Source of the DNA: Funneliformis mosseae
Taxonomy: Eukaryota > Glomeromycota > Glomeromycetes > Glomerales > Glomeraceae
Direction of reading: 5' to 3'
DNA: 35,024 nt
NCBI GenBank assembly: GCA_910592005.1
Contig: CAJVPP010000356.1
Coordinates: forward strand, 1 to 35,024
Positions 20,668 to 33,402 of the stretch are shown here, piece by piece. A program made the translations under genes and the position numbers. Position 1 is the stretch's first letter. Each line of letters opens with the position of its first letter. The notes beneath the pieces were generated by a model, which saw nothing but the letters and a program-made list of their open reading frames with translations, ran no database searches and was not told the origin of the DNA.

Positions 20668-23600
20668 TCAAATGTTTTTTCGTACGTAGAATAAATTATA
20701 TGCCGCACGTGACTAGAGACGAAAGCAATTATAAGTATTCCTATTTTCTTTTAAAGAAAAAAAAAAAAAAAAAAAAGAGAGAAAATATATTCACCATAAC
20801 ACTACTTTCGTCACATATTGATACCCTACTATCATCAAAGTTATGCCATTCATGTCTATATCCATTTCTTACACAAGCAGTGTAATGTCCACCATTTAAC
20901 CCTCCATAATGATTTGAAACAGCAAATAAATCATATTTAAAAGGTCCAGATTGTTGTAGAGAATGATGATTTCCAGCTCCTGTGCCCGGTAGTTCATGTT
21001 GAATGTTACATCCAATTGACGTTGGCTTTTCAATAGGAGTTGGTACATATAATGTTAAATCTAAATCTCTTATAGGAAAAGAAACCATAGTTTCCAATTT
21101 ATCTCTAAACGGTCCACTAAATGAAAATCTTTTTAAATGTATCAACAAAACATCTGGTAATCTTGAAATACTAAGTTGTTTTATTGCCCGTCGAGGAACT
21201 CGACATTTAGAACAATTCCAAGCATCATCTCCATCTAGTATTTCTTCTTTAATAAAAGCATTAAGACATTGATGTAAAGTTATTCTCTCTCCATTATAAT
21301 TTTGAGGAATTGGTAATGAAAGATACATAAATGCATTATAAGTTGTAGATGTCTTATTACAAGTTAAGCATCTTAAAGTATTACGAAATTGTCCTTGAAA
21401 CAGACTAACCACCACCGAAGAATTACGTCTCAAATACTTTTCCCATTCTATTTCTGATACAATCTGCGGAGAAATGAGTTCCATTTGTTCCATTTGTTGC
21501 TCTTCTTCAGGGGTCAGATCAGGAATTATTGGTTTTTTCACAATAATATTCAAATCTTCATGTAAACCATCCAATAAAAATGCAAGAAATTCTTGAGAAT
21601 CATGTTGTTCTGTACCAGAAAATTGTGATGAAAATCGGCCAATAGCTGTTTTGAATGTAACAGGAGAAACAAATGTAAAGTTCTCACTCCATAACACTCT
21701 AATTAAAGTTGCAAATGCTTCAGCTAATACTCCTTTAGTTCCTAAAGGATTTGTCTTATTGATGTGTCGTTTATAACTACCATCCAAAAAGTACCTAGCA
21801 AATGGAACCGTACCACTTAAACATTGAATAACAGAATTCATAAAACAAGTATTCCCGAGATTTTTTAACCCAGTTGACCCAATTCCTGATCCTAATTGAG
21901 AAAAGCTACTATCAGAAGTTGGTAATCGTTGATGATGACCAGCACTTGAGGACGGTCTTTGTTGCATACTCATTTGTCCTAAGCTAGGAGTATGCTGACT
22001 CGGTGTAGAATCATTATTATTAAGTGAAGGAATTGATGTATTTTGTCGATTCGAGGATGTTTCAGGAGGTTGAGGCAAAGGTTTTTTTTGGAGACGGGAT
22101 TGGTGGAGGTTGGCGACTGGGTTTTGGTGGTTTAGTTGCGTAATTTGGATTTTTTACTTCACTAAAGCTATAATATGGATTATCAAATATAGTTCCACGA
22201 CGTTGTAATTTCCTACCAGATTGAGATGAATTTGAAGTATTAATGCTTTCAGGATTAACTTTTGTCTCGTTAGAAATCGATGATAATTCTGGAGAAGTTG
22301 ACAATTCTGAACTAAGTTTATTCGAGATATGCGTCAATTGGAAGTGTATAGTAGAATTATCTGATGAATGTTCCACGTAGTTACTTTTAGTCATCGACTG
22401 AATAGAAGGATTTTGAAACTGAGATGAAGTAAAAAAATAAAAAAAAAAAATAATTAATATAACTTTTAATAAACAATGAAAATAATAATAACAATAATAA
22501 TCATTACTCACTAGCTCGAATATATTTGTTATATACGGAGCTCTACCAGAGCTAATAGGTTCATTATTTTGTATTTTGCTAACAATATCATTTGTTTTAA
22601 TAGGAGAGTGTACAGGCCTTATTTAATAATAGTAATAGTAATAATATTATGCGAAAAAAAAAAGGTAATCAGATTAGTAATACACTTAAGATAATCAGTA
22701 CATAATAAAAATGTGAAAGAACTTTTTATGTATTAGAAGAAATCATACCTTGTATTGATATTTTCAACCCAAGAATTATCATTTGAAATTACAAAACCGT
22801 TTCTATTTGATTTGTCGTTTTTATATGGTACATTTATCGGTTCAGCACCAATATCAGTATTGGCGATTCCATTACTTTGAATAATAGTATTAGATTTTTC
22901 AATCCAATTATCTCCAGCCAAACGTTTCCAAGCTTCAAAACCTCCATTTAACAAAACAGGCATTCTTCGTAATTTTTTTTGATAATCATTTTCATAAATC
23001 GCCGACTTTAAACGTGACAAAATATTACCACGTCCAATTGCTGAAGGTGAATTAAATTTTCCTGTTGATGGATAATAAGTCGAATCTTTGTCGTGAAGCA
23101 CAATTAAATCAAATTTATCACGATCCTTGAATAAAGCTTGTTCTTTTACTGGAGAAAGTATTAAACGGTTATTTTCCAAGTCTATGCTAGAAATTCTAAT
23201 TTGTTGTTTTTTTTTTCAAAAAATAAAAAAATTCAAGCGAATTAATATCTAAACTATTACGATAATAAAATTATTAAATTACTAACCCTTCCGCTAGAAT
23301 GAGTGGTTCTAAGCAAACTATATTATCAATTTTAATATGTCCTGCATCAAATTCTTCTCTATTTCTAACATCCAGTATTAATATTGTTGGTGAGTGATCA
23401 GTTTTCTTAAAAAATGATAACAGATCCCCAGCATTTATTGAATCCGAAACCTTTAAATCAAGGAAAGGATCGACATTGGATTGTTGAGCATTCAATCCAG
23501 TTGACAAGGTAGTAGATGAAGATGATATTTTATTATGCACTGAATTATCATTATGAACCGAAGTAGGAGGAGTTGGAATCGGAGTTGGCATTGATAATTT

Positions 23601-24577
23601 TGGAGAAGTCGAAGTATTACCATTCAACGTAGATGAAGTATCTTTAGCAAGCGACTTATTGATATTTGAATGCACCCTATCAACGTTTAAACCTCTATTT
23701 TGTAAACTTTTTACTCTTTCAGCAACGGATGGATTCATTGGAATCATTGAATCTGAGGAATTATCTAAAGATACACTACCAATCATATTTTCTGATACTA
23801 TATAAACAGGTGAACGAGGAAGACCGTTGAACCCATGATTTGATATATCTAATGCTGAATTCGAGTTTGATGACCTAGCTGGTGAAAATTGAGGCATTGG
23901 CATTTGAATGGGGTTAGATGATGATGATGATGATATAGTATTCGAATTTCTCTGATCATTTTGTCCCTCCAATATATTCTCATTGAGTTCTCTTTCTTCC
24001 AATATTTTAGCCGCCTCTTCCGCTTCAGCCATAATCTCATCAAGTCTCTAAAATTAATTAATTAATTAATTAACATTTGATAACTATAATAAACAAACCA
24101 AAATGCTAATAAATAAATAAAGTCTTACATTTCTTAATTTGAAGAAATCAGAATAAGTTGATCCTACTCGATTATGAATTTCATGATGATAATCTCTGTG
24201 TTTAGGTATTATTTCTAATAATATACTGAATAAGAACAAATATATATGTATGTATGTATGTATTAGTTGATATTAATCTCTCGTTTAAAGTTTTGAAATA
24301 AACTGAAAAGAACTTACCTTGTAGCTCTTATATTATTTACATATATAGTTTCATTGGCATTGTTCTCGTTAATTTCTTTTGCAAATTTTGCCTACAAAAA
24401 CTAATGTTAAAAAATTCATAATACAAATTATTCAGCAACATTAGTAAAGTAACATACCGCATCGAGTATTTTGTTTGTTGAATTTAACCATTGCTTTATA
24501 CTAAAATGATTAGGTTCATAAGCAACAATAGCTTCCTTTTTAAGTTGAGCGATAGATTTATGAGTTGCATTTGACAT
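20668..24577 (-). CDS. USP8/Doa4-type ubiquitin carboxyl-terminal hydrolase with rhodanese domain (one-base frame break)
   Basis: Cysteine protease that removes ubiquitin from cargo at endosomes (USP8, yeast Doa4/Ubp5 group). Eight exons: 24577-24458, 24391-24318, 24225-24129, 24047-23287, 23195-22749, 22617-22512, 22418-20795, 20712-20668; about 1090 aa, the USP8 size. Residues 1-120 form the helical USP8 dimer-like domain (MSNATHKSIAQLKKEAIVAY). A Ser/Asn-rich linker is followed by a rhodanese fold (ILILDVRNREEFDAGHIK to LLNGGFEAWKRL); its loop VLHDKDS lacks the catalytic Cys, as in USP8. A proline motif RQPPPIPSPK could bind SH3 domains. The USP core has the Cys box GLKNLGNTCFMNSVIQC, zinc pairs CLTC and CSKC, the His box NHYGGLNGGHYTACVRN, and NFDDSRV. 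The eight-base run at 22082-22089 has one base too many: the frame is lost after SPKK and regained at PLPQPPETS when one is skipped. Spliced end AYNLFYVRKNI. Confidence 0.9.
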
Positions 24578-25106
24578 TATTGTAATAAGAACTTTTAATG
24601 AATTATGTTTTTTAGACCAAAAAAAAAAGTTAAAAATTACAATAGAAGTATCGAACGAATGCTTGTTTTATCGTTATGCTCGGTTTATCTTCTAAATTAA
24701 GTAATATTTGAAATTTCAAAAAACTCGTGATGATCTTATTACATCAAACATCTATGGCACGAGTACTATGGGAAAATTTGCCGATCATTATTTAATTTCG
24801 TCATAAAATGACCTCATATATGGAATAAAAGGGGGAAAATAAAAGAGTTTAAAGCATATAAAAATCGGATCAAATTTTTTGTTTGCAAAAAAAAAATTAA
24901 AAAAAATTTGAAAATTGGTTTGCTTTTAAATAAAAATTATCATTTATTGAAAAATAATCATGATTGGCTAGATGGCTCAATTTCAATTTTGATGCAAAAT
25001 AAATTCAATGATTTGATTGGTAAATAAATTGAACAGGATTGTGTAATTTGCGTTAGTTTTCCCGCATTCTTTATCTTTTACCCTTTCATTGTAGACAAAA
25101 ATCAAA
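24578..25106. promoter_or_regulatory. divergent promoter region, deubiquitinase and sugar transporter
   Basis: 530 bp between two head-to-head start codons. Mixed composition, with poly-A/T runs near 24880-24905. No conserved site is recognised; nothing coding is seen. Confidence 0.5.
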
Positions 25107-26213
25107 ATGAGTAAAAGTCAAGAGACAGTTAGTCGTGGTATGGTCATATTTTCAGTATCATTTTACATTTCAACAGCATTAACGATGGTATTTGTGAATA
25201 AGGTAATTTTCAAATGCTTAATTTTTTGGAGGGGAAGGTTCAAGAAATTCTATTAACACAATTTTTTTTAACATCAACAGTGGGTGTTAAATAGAGTCCC
25301 CTTGCCTTTCACATTGCTTTGGTTTCAAGTAGTAATGGCAGTCATTCTATTACATTTTTCCAGTATATTCGGTATATTACAATTACCAATACTTGAAAAA
25401 AAAAAATGCATAGGATTATTACCATTAATAGCAATAAATGTTTTAGGACTTAGTTTTAATACGATATGTTTACAATATGTAGACGCAAGTTTTTATCAAG
25501 TTGCAAGAGCTTTAGTGCTTCCATTTACAGTTTTATTCTCATTTATGTTTTTAAAACAAAAAACATCATATAAAATCTTATTAGCATGTTTGGTTGTATG
25601 TATTGGATTTTTTGTCGGTGTATCTTCTGAAAGACTTTCAATTTCTTTTGTTGGTATCATTTTTGGTATTTGTTCATCAATTTCAACAGCGTTGCACGCT
25701 ATTGTCATTAAGAAAAGTTTAACCGTGGTAAAAGGTAATACGTTAGACTTGGTTTATTATAATAATATTTTGAGTGCTATTGCATTTATGCCATTAATAT
25801 TTTTGTTCCGAGAACAAAATCAATATTCGGAATTATTTCAAAATAATTCTAGCGGCATATCAAAAACCTTTTTAATTGGGATTTTGGTTACTGGATTCTT
25901 TGGTTTTTTAATTAATGTGGCAGGATTCCTTCAAATTAAAGTAACTTCACCCGTTACTCATATGATCTCCTCAGCTTTTCGCGGGGTTGTACAAACTATT
26001 CTTGGGAATTTGATTTTTGGTGACTTGTTAACTACTGGTCGTGTCGGTGGAATCTTTTTAATATTATTTGGTACTTGTCTTTATACTTGGATTAAAGATC
26101 AAGATTCAAAACAAAATAGAAAACAAAATATTGTTTATGATAAATTAGAACGTGGGAATTCATTTGATGATAGAAATGATAACATTAGAGATGATAGAAA
26201 TGAAAAGGCATAA
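25107..26213 (+). CDS. SLC35C1-like (GDP-fucose transporter type) nucleotide-sugar transporter
   Basis: Drug/metabolite transporter superfamily, TPT/nucleotide-sugar branch; would carry a nucleotide sugar into the Golgi in exchange for the nucleoside monophosphate. Two exons, 25107-25202 and 25281-26213, joined in phase; 342 aa. Start MSKSQETVSRGMVIFSVSFY. Ten hydrophobic segments can be counted, with the family blocks VFVNKWVLNRVPLPFTLLWF, FYQVARALVLPFTVLFSFMF, FLKQKTSYKILLACLVVCIG and KVTSPVTHMISSAFRGVVQT near the C-terminal substrate region. The tail is cytosolic, Asp/Asn/Arg-rich (DDRNDNIRDDRNEKA). The pattern is closest to GDP-fucose transporters (SLC35C1), but exact sugar specificity is inference. 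The frame is intact. Divergent from the deubiquitinase gene; no functional link between them is evident. Confidence 0.85.
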
Positions 26214-26942
26214 TAATATTATTAGTTCTTTATAGAGTGTTAGATTCTTTCTTTTTAGTCGTATGCTAATCTTATAAAATAATTAATATATTAATTAAAA
26301 AATGGTTTATTATTTAAAAATAAATCTTGGTTAGTGACATAGTCAATTTATATAATTAAAATACACTTGAAAAAATACATTTGACACATGAAAATGAATT
26401 TATGAATTTATTTAAAGTAACATTTTTAAAAAATTTTCTTTTAAATCTATCTATATCTATAATTAGATACTTTCTAAATATATAAATTGCATATCTGAAA
26501 ATTAGAATTTTATCAATTATAATTAAATTAAAATATTATTAAATAAAAATATTTGCTTTAATAATTCTTAGGTATATCATTTTTTTACTAATTACATTTC
26601 ATTTTCTTGATCAATTTTAATTTTAAAATTTTTTTTAGTGATTCTATAAATAATAGAGTTTACATTATTATTAATGTAAATTTTAATATACTATAAATAA
26701 TTTAGTCACTTATACTCAAAATATTATAAATAATATTGATGATAAATATAATAATATAAAAGAAAAATGGATTTTATTAATATGTAAGAAATGGAATTAT
26801 TAGATATTAATTGTAATATCTTATAAGGATACATATTTATAAGGTTATGTTGATCATAATAAAAAATTTTTGTATCACTTAAAGTTATTAATTATGTTGT
26901 AAAATAAATTTATTATATAATATGTTTTTTAAATTTTGAATA
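26214..26942. other. AT-rich 3' flank of the transporter gene
   Basis: No coding frame or recognisable repeat. Mostly short A/T words. Confidence 0.6.
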
Positions 26943-27140
26943 TTGTCAACAAAAGAAATTACAACTCCAAATATCACATGGAATCTGTCAATCAATAATG
27001 ATCTCACATTAGACGATATCACTGCTGTGCCAAATAGTAATCAGCAATAATTTCTGTTTCACATATTATGCCTGTTTCTTCTGTATTTTCTATACAGCCT
27101 GTTTATTCTATTTTGTCTGTAATTTCCTTACCATCTGTAA
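26943..27140 (+). pseudogene. short unrecognised coding relic
   Basis: An unusually GC-richer patch with a readable frame (STKEITTPNITWNLSINNDL, TLDDITAVPNSNQQ, stop at 27047-27049), followed in another frame by a Ser/Val/Pro-rich stretch (SVSHIMPVSSVFSIQPVYSI, LSVISLPSV). No ATG and a frame change. It lies 85 bp before an LTR-like relic, so it may be the end of a retroelement gene. Family unknown. Confidence 0.3.
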
Positions 27141-27224
27141 TTTATTTTATTTCTTTTTATTATTTTTATAGTTTATATTATTTTTATTACATTAAGTATA
27201 TTTTTATTGAAATATATATCTATA

Positions 27225-27440
27225 TTTAGTTAATTTATAGCATAGCAAGTAATTAGCCATAACAAATTTATTTTATATAAATAGAATAGTTTTTTGCTTA
27301 AGTTGTAAATTAACTCATTTATAAGTTACTTACAAGTTTCAGTATTATAAATAAAGGAATCAATCTAAATCTATACAAATTTATTTTCCTCTTTAATATT
27401 GTCCTTCACTAGGATTATTGTAATACATTACACTAACTTG
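27225..27440 (+). mobile_element. LTR-like relic, plus orientation
   Basis: TTTATAGCATAG ... TAATTAG, then a TATATAAATAGA box, TTTTTGCTTAAGTTGTAAAT, TATAAATAAAGGAATCA and TCCTCTTT. A reverse-complement relative with the same order of words lies at 29430-29640. Ends are not defined and no target duplication was found. Confidence 0.45.
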
Positions 27441-29429
27441 CTATTAAGTTCGTCATTACAAATTCAACTAACATATCTTAAATTCTAAGATGTGATAAAT
27501 TACCAAGTTGATTCAAGTATAACAGATACCTGTAGGACTTAGAGAAAATCTTAAGGTCAACTCCAATATGTAGAATCAACTGCTACAGCCTTTTAACTTA
27601 AACGTTAAGATAAACGAAAATAAACCCAATGACAATATTTAATAAAACTTAATATTATTCATTTTTTATTTAATAAAATCTATTAATTTACTTTTTAAAT
27701 ATATATTTAATAATTTTATTAATTATTAAATTTTTTTTAATACTAAAAGTCAAGATTCTTATATTCTTTATAACTATTTTTAAAAAATACTTAAGTATGT
27801 AAATTTTAATTCTTTTTCTATTCTAATAAATTTATTAAACTAACTTACTATATTCTTCTATAAAAAAATAAATTATTTTTTTATTATATATATATTAAAA
27901 TAACTATTAAAAATAATTTAATACTTTAATAAAATTTATAATCAAAAAGGTTAAGTTTATTAAGTTTATTTATTAATTACAGATTTTATGACACAAAACA
28001 TATTGATTAACATATGATTTATTTTATTCTTCATCTAAATCTTTGATAACTTAAATTATTTAAGTATTTCTTCTGATTTAACAAAAGATTTTATAATTGT
28101 TTTTTAACTCAGTGCTCTTACTTTCTTTTTTTTGTAATAATTTCAAATTATTTATTGAATTATTTTATGTAAATAAATTAATAATTAGTTTATCACTATA
28201 CTTTTTTTTTGTATTTTTACTTTTAGAATTTTAATCATTTGTCTTTCATTATATAACTCCTAACTTTTTTTTTCAACCTTATCACTCTTTTGTGTTAATA
28301 TTACATCTTATAAGAATATAGATTTAATTCATAAATTCTATTAGAAAAATAGTAATTAAAATATAACACTATCAAAAGTAAATTATTTTATAAAAATATT
28401 ATTTTATAATTAATTTTAATAATAATTATAATTATAAGAATTATTAAATATTTTTAAAATTTTATCTACTAAATTTCACATATCTTTATGCTAATTAATA
28501 GCTCATTTTCAATTAATTTATAAGTATTATCTAAATATTCTGATAATAAAATACCTATTCAATCTCTTTACTTTATATAGTCTTAATTGTAATTTTAAAT
28601 TACTAGTATTAATCACATTTCTAACTATATTTTATTTAATAAATTTAATTTTAAATGTTTTAAAAACTTCATCATTAGCAAAATAATATTTTTTTCAATT
28701 TATATCATTATTTATTTTAACTAATATAATAAATTAAAAATTTTCTTCTAGTTTTGAATATTAAGCAATTAAACTAAGAAAAAAAGCAATTGAAATAGAA
28801 TAATTAGATTTATTAGTTAATATAAATAATTCTAAAAAGTTAGCTAAAATATTCTTTTATAATTGATAATTACTAATTTGAATTCTAATATGAGCTTTAA
28901 AAATTAATGCTCATTAACAATAAAGATATCATATTCTTAAATAATATTTGCATTACTTTCTGAATTCATTATATTATATTTATATAAATTATTGATTTTA
29001 GATAAATTCAAATAGCAATAATAATATTACTTTAGATTAAATTTTAAACATATATTGTTAAATGATAATAAATTACTTTATCTAGTTTATTTAAAAATTT
29101 ATATTCATTTTTTAGCTAGATTAAAAATTTTATAGCTTAAAAATAAAATAATTAGTATATTTATATATCTTTTAAAATATACTATTATTCAAAAATTTAA
29201 ATGTTGTCATTGTGGAATTCTTCAACTCAAAGTGGTCATATTATCAAGTCTTTACTCAAAATTTTCTAATTGCAGCTTATTGCAATCAAGACATTAAGAT
29301 CTACCTAACTCTTAATTTTACTAAATTTACGCATTAGACTTAAGCAAATCTATCAAGTATGAAGACTTAAAAGATGAGATTATAAACAATTTAATTAAAG
29401 AATTCAGATGACAAACTCAATTACAAATA
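27441..29429. other. AT-rich stretch between two LTR-like relics
   Basis: No gene or recognisable domain on either strand. Confidence 0.6.
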
Positions 29430-29640
29430 TTGTATAAGGATCACGTCAGATTATATAAAGACACAAAGAGGCAAAAGATATAAATTTTAAATGATTCTTT
29501 TATTAATATTAAGACTCATATTCACAAAAGAGTTAATTTACAATATAAGCAAAAAGTCTATCTATTTATACAAAATTTCTTTTATCACAGCTAACTAATT
29601 ACTATGCTATAAACTAACTAATTTAGTAAAATAAAATATA
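29430..29640 (-). mobile_element. LTR-like relic, minus orientation
   Basis: Read on the minus strand it shows TTTATAGCATAG, TAATTAG, GTATAAATAGA, CTTTTTGCTTATATTGTAAA, TTAACTC, AATAAAAGAATCA and GCCTCTTT, matching the relic at 27225-27440 word for word with small gaps. Confidence 0.45.
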
Positions 29641-32063
29641 AGTAAAATAAATATATTGAAAATAATAAATATACACAAAATAATAATAATATAAAATATA
29701 ATAAAAATAATAATAAAATTTTAGAATATTAGAAATAAGTATAACACTAAATATTCTTAGACTTCTTTTAATTTGTAAAATTAGAATTATTATCAGTATT
29801 TAGAAGATCTTTAGAATTATGTAAATCTCCTGTATTTTCAGAATTCGTAGAATATTCAGTATTTTCAGAAATTTAGATTAAGAGATTGTTATATTGCATC
29901 ATCTACATGACTTCATTATGATTGGTCAATTGCTTTATTGATAATGTAAAAAAATAACTATTTCTTATATATTTAATAAATATTCTAGAAATTGCATTAT
30001 TCATCATTAATATATATATGTAAATTTAAATCATTTACATAGATTTTTGTAGATTAAAATATGCATTTATTTGTATTTAAAATTTTTCTGCATTTAATAT
30101 TATTATTTTCAATTAATCTTAAAATATTTATATTTTACTTTACTAAAATTCTGTGATAAATAATTGATATATCAATTTTTTATTATAAAAGATTTATCTA
30201 TTTTCATTTAAAATCATTAATAATTTTATCAAACATGTCTAACATATCTTTATTTTATTATTTATACTAAAAGTTTAGTAAAAATCTAATAATTTTATAT
30301 CATAAATATTTTTTAAAAAAATTGGAATTATAATTTAAATGCTATTCTAAGAGTTATATAAGAACTATTATAAATAGTATCAAAAATATTATTATTAGTC
30401 CAAAGCAATAGTAAAGCACTATATATATTTATATTTGTTTATTTGTTCACTCGCTCAAAATTTAAGTCAATATATAGTTAGTCTCTTTTATTATACTTAT
30501 ACTTTAGATTTAATAACAGTTTCTAAAACTGTTTTTTAGTATTTAAAAGTTTTTTTTTAAAATCAATATTATCAATAATAGCTATATTTTATATATCAGA
30601 ATTTTTTTATAATCTTTTCATTAGATTAATTTTAATTATCTGTTATTTCTCTAATTATTTTTATACTATTCAGTATAATTAGTAATATTAAAATTTAATA
30701 AAAGTTTTTAAAATAACAAAAATAGCCAAAGCTTTTAAGATAAATTAGCATTACTTATTTAAATTAAATACTAAGAAAAATAATATCATATCAATAATAA
30801 TTAAAATAAAAAGTAGTAATTTTAGTTATATAGAATATTTGTAATAGAAAGAAAAAAATAGCTGAAAAAAATAAAAATAAATTAATATTAAATCTAAATA
30901 TATTTTGACCTAAAAATCATATTTAGCATATAAAAGATGATTAATAGAAAGAAAATAAATCTACAAATTTTAAGTAATTTTAGTTATTAAACTAGTTTTA
31001 TTCATATAATCATAATTAGCAAAGTGAATCAATAAAAAAAATTTTAACTAAAAAAATGGATTTTTCTCTTTTCTATTGACTGCTTCTATATAAAAATAAA
31101 TTTATTTTTTTTGGCTATTTTTCCTTTTTATATTACTAAGATCTTATATATTTATAATTAAGAACATTTTTAGATTTTTGATTTAATATTTAAGATAACT
31201 ATTTTTTTAAAAATTTCACTTAACAGTCTATTAAAAGCTAATTAAACATGCTAAAAAGATTGCATAATAATTTTAAAAGAAGCTTAACAGTTATATTTCT
31301 GATTTTCTTGCTAATACAACTTTTCAAAAATTGTATTAATTTAATACTAATTTTCTTTTATTTAATATTATTTTGATTCTGATTTAATAAATTTTTTCAT
31401 TTAATTTAAATGCATTAACATTATTAAAAAAAAACTAGATATTTGAAATAAAGAATAAATAATTCTTGTAGAATTTGAAATAATATATTCAGAAATATTA
31501 TTATTATTATGATTATCTCTTGAATTATAATATATATATATTTCAAAGAGAATGTTTCTGAAGAAATATATAAAAAATTAATTGCTAAAACTAATATGTA
31601 TGAACATTTTATTTAATAATTTCTTAATATTTATACAATAAATTATAGGTAAAGAGTCTGATATAAAATATTTGAATATTTCTTTCAAATATTTCATAAT
31701 ATTTCTTATAGCTAATTTTACAATCAAAAAAATAAAAGTTTTACAGTAAAACAAATGTCAACATTATCTAACTTCACTTTATTAAATTTTTTTGTATTTG
31801 CTTTACTTTAAAATTATAGTTCTTTTAATTATAGTTAAAATGTTATATACATACTTTTATGCTAATTAAGCTAATTCAAATTATATTATTATATTATATA
31901 AATTTATCAAACGTTAACTAATTAAAAAATATTTTTGATATTTTTCATTTTATTACAAGTTTATAATTTATTATTTATTAAATTAATAAGAATATATAAT
32001 GATAAAGTTGTTGATTTTATTTTACAAATTATTTTGCTTTATTTTTTAATAGATGTAAGAGAT
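29641..32063. other. AT-rich desert without a gene
   Basis: Long A/T-rich sequence with many short homopolymers. No sustained frame, RNA gene or defined repeat seen. Confidence 0.6.
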
Positions 32064-32144
32064 AGAATTTCTATTAGTATTAATGAAGATAAGATTTCCA
32101 TTAGTATTGATAAAAGTAGAATTTCTATTAATATTAATGAAAGA
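32064..32144 (+). repeat. three tandem 27-bp units
   Basis: Units start at 32064, 32091 and 32118, each like AGAATTTCTATTAGTATTAA plus seven bases. In the open frame they read as 9-residue repeats (RISISINED, KISISIDKS, RISININER). The frame (about 31935-32201) has no recognisable domain and sits in AT-rich DNA, so a real gene is doubtful. Confidence 0.7.
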
Positions 32145-32819
32145 AGGAATAGTAATAGTGAAAGTAATAGTGAAGGTAAGAGTTTTTCAATATTATCTTG
32201 ATAATTATTATTTTTATAATTAATTATATTTTCTTATTTAAGCTCTATTGGTGTTTTAAAATATTTTTTTGGTTAAATATAAATTGTTTAGTTTTAAATA
32301 ACTCATTAAATACTTTATTATTAAAAAATTTTTTAGCTTGCATTAGAATTATTGTTAGAATCATTATTAAAGAAGTTTTTATTTTTTTTTAAATCATAAA
32401 ATTTTAATTTAATTAATAATTAAACATCTTTTTCTGTAAAATTAAAGCAAAAGAAATGCTAGCACTTTTTATTAATTAATTTTATTTAAATTTTATCAAT
32501 ATTTATTTTAAAAAATAAAATAGTTATAAAAAAAGTAAAAACAAAAATAAAAATAATTATTTTTAAAATATAATTAGACTTACTTAATTAACTGTAATAC
32601 AAAAAATATTTTATACTTATCTATATAATTTTTATATTATTACTATAATAATGTAAGATAATATAATTTATTAATCTTATAATTAATTATTTAAAAATGC
32701 TGATCATTAGACATACTATATGACTATTAGTTTTTATAAAATAATATAAATAAATAAATAAAATATAAAATATATCTGCAAAGTAATTTTAGTTACTATT
32801 AAATATGTATAATTAGTAA
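32145..32819. other. AT-rich stretch without a gene
   Basis: Nothing recognisable. A short open frame at about 32200-32390 is hydrophobic and looks like chance translation of A/T-rich DNA. Confidence 0.55.
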
Positions 32820-33398
32820 TGTTAACGTGCAATCCTTGCGAATTACGACAATTAGACGGGGTGTTCGAGTGGTGATTCTTTTAAGTTTACGTAGTGACTC
32901 AATTTAGTTTAACTCAAAATTTAGAATCTACACGATAGTGTATTCACGATAAGACTAAAAGCAAAGCGACTCGATTGATTCAAAGATATAATAATATGTT
33001 TATTGATAATGATAATAATAATAATAATATGAGATAATAATAGAAAAATAAGAAAATATGAAATAATATGAAAAGAAATCAAAGAGTTAAAGTACTAAGT
33101 GGAATGTTAGGTCAGGCACCTCTACAAGAACTACTAGATGTGTATCCAAAAGCAGGACTAAAGGAAAACTAAAATTGAACTAAAAGCGAACTACTATTTT
33201 ACATGATTCTATTTATACTAAATTAATACATAGATGAATATAACAAATAAATCAAATAAATCAAATATATCTTATATGTCCGATATGTCCAAGATATCAA
33301 TTATATTAAATATGTTCGGTATATCAAATATATCAAATATGTCTGACATTTAAATCTGCAATATGTTGCGCCACGTTCGTTAATCCAATCCTGTTACA
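32820..33398 (-). mobile_element. solo LTR, 579 bp, with 4-bp target duplication
   Basis: A GC-richer island in AT-rich DNA. It begins TGTTAACGTG and ends CTGTTACA, so on the minus strand it reads TGTAACAGG...CACGTTAACA with the TG...CA ends of LTRs. GTAA flanks both sides (32816-32819 and 33399-33402). On the minus strand a TATAAATAG box lies at about 33218-33210, suggesting transcription leftwards. Short repeated words (ATATGTCC, AATATATCAAAT) fill about 33245-33355. No internal retroelement genes are next to it, hence a solo LTR formed by recombination between two LTRs. Confidence 0.75.
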
Positions 33399-33402
33399 GT
33401 AA

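Noticed and set aside
21003..21272. Plus-strand 89-codon frame
   Set aside because: Antisense of the deubiquitinase core.
25496..25708. Minus-strand 70-codon frame
   Set aside because: Antisense of the transporter exon.
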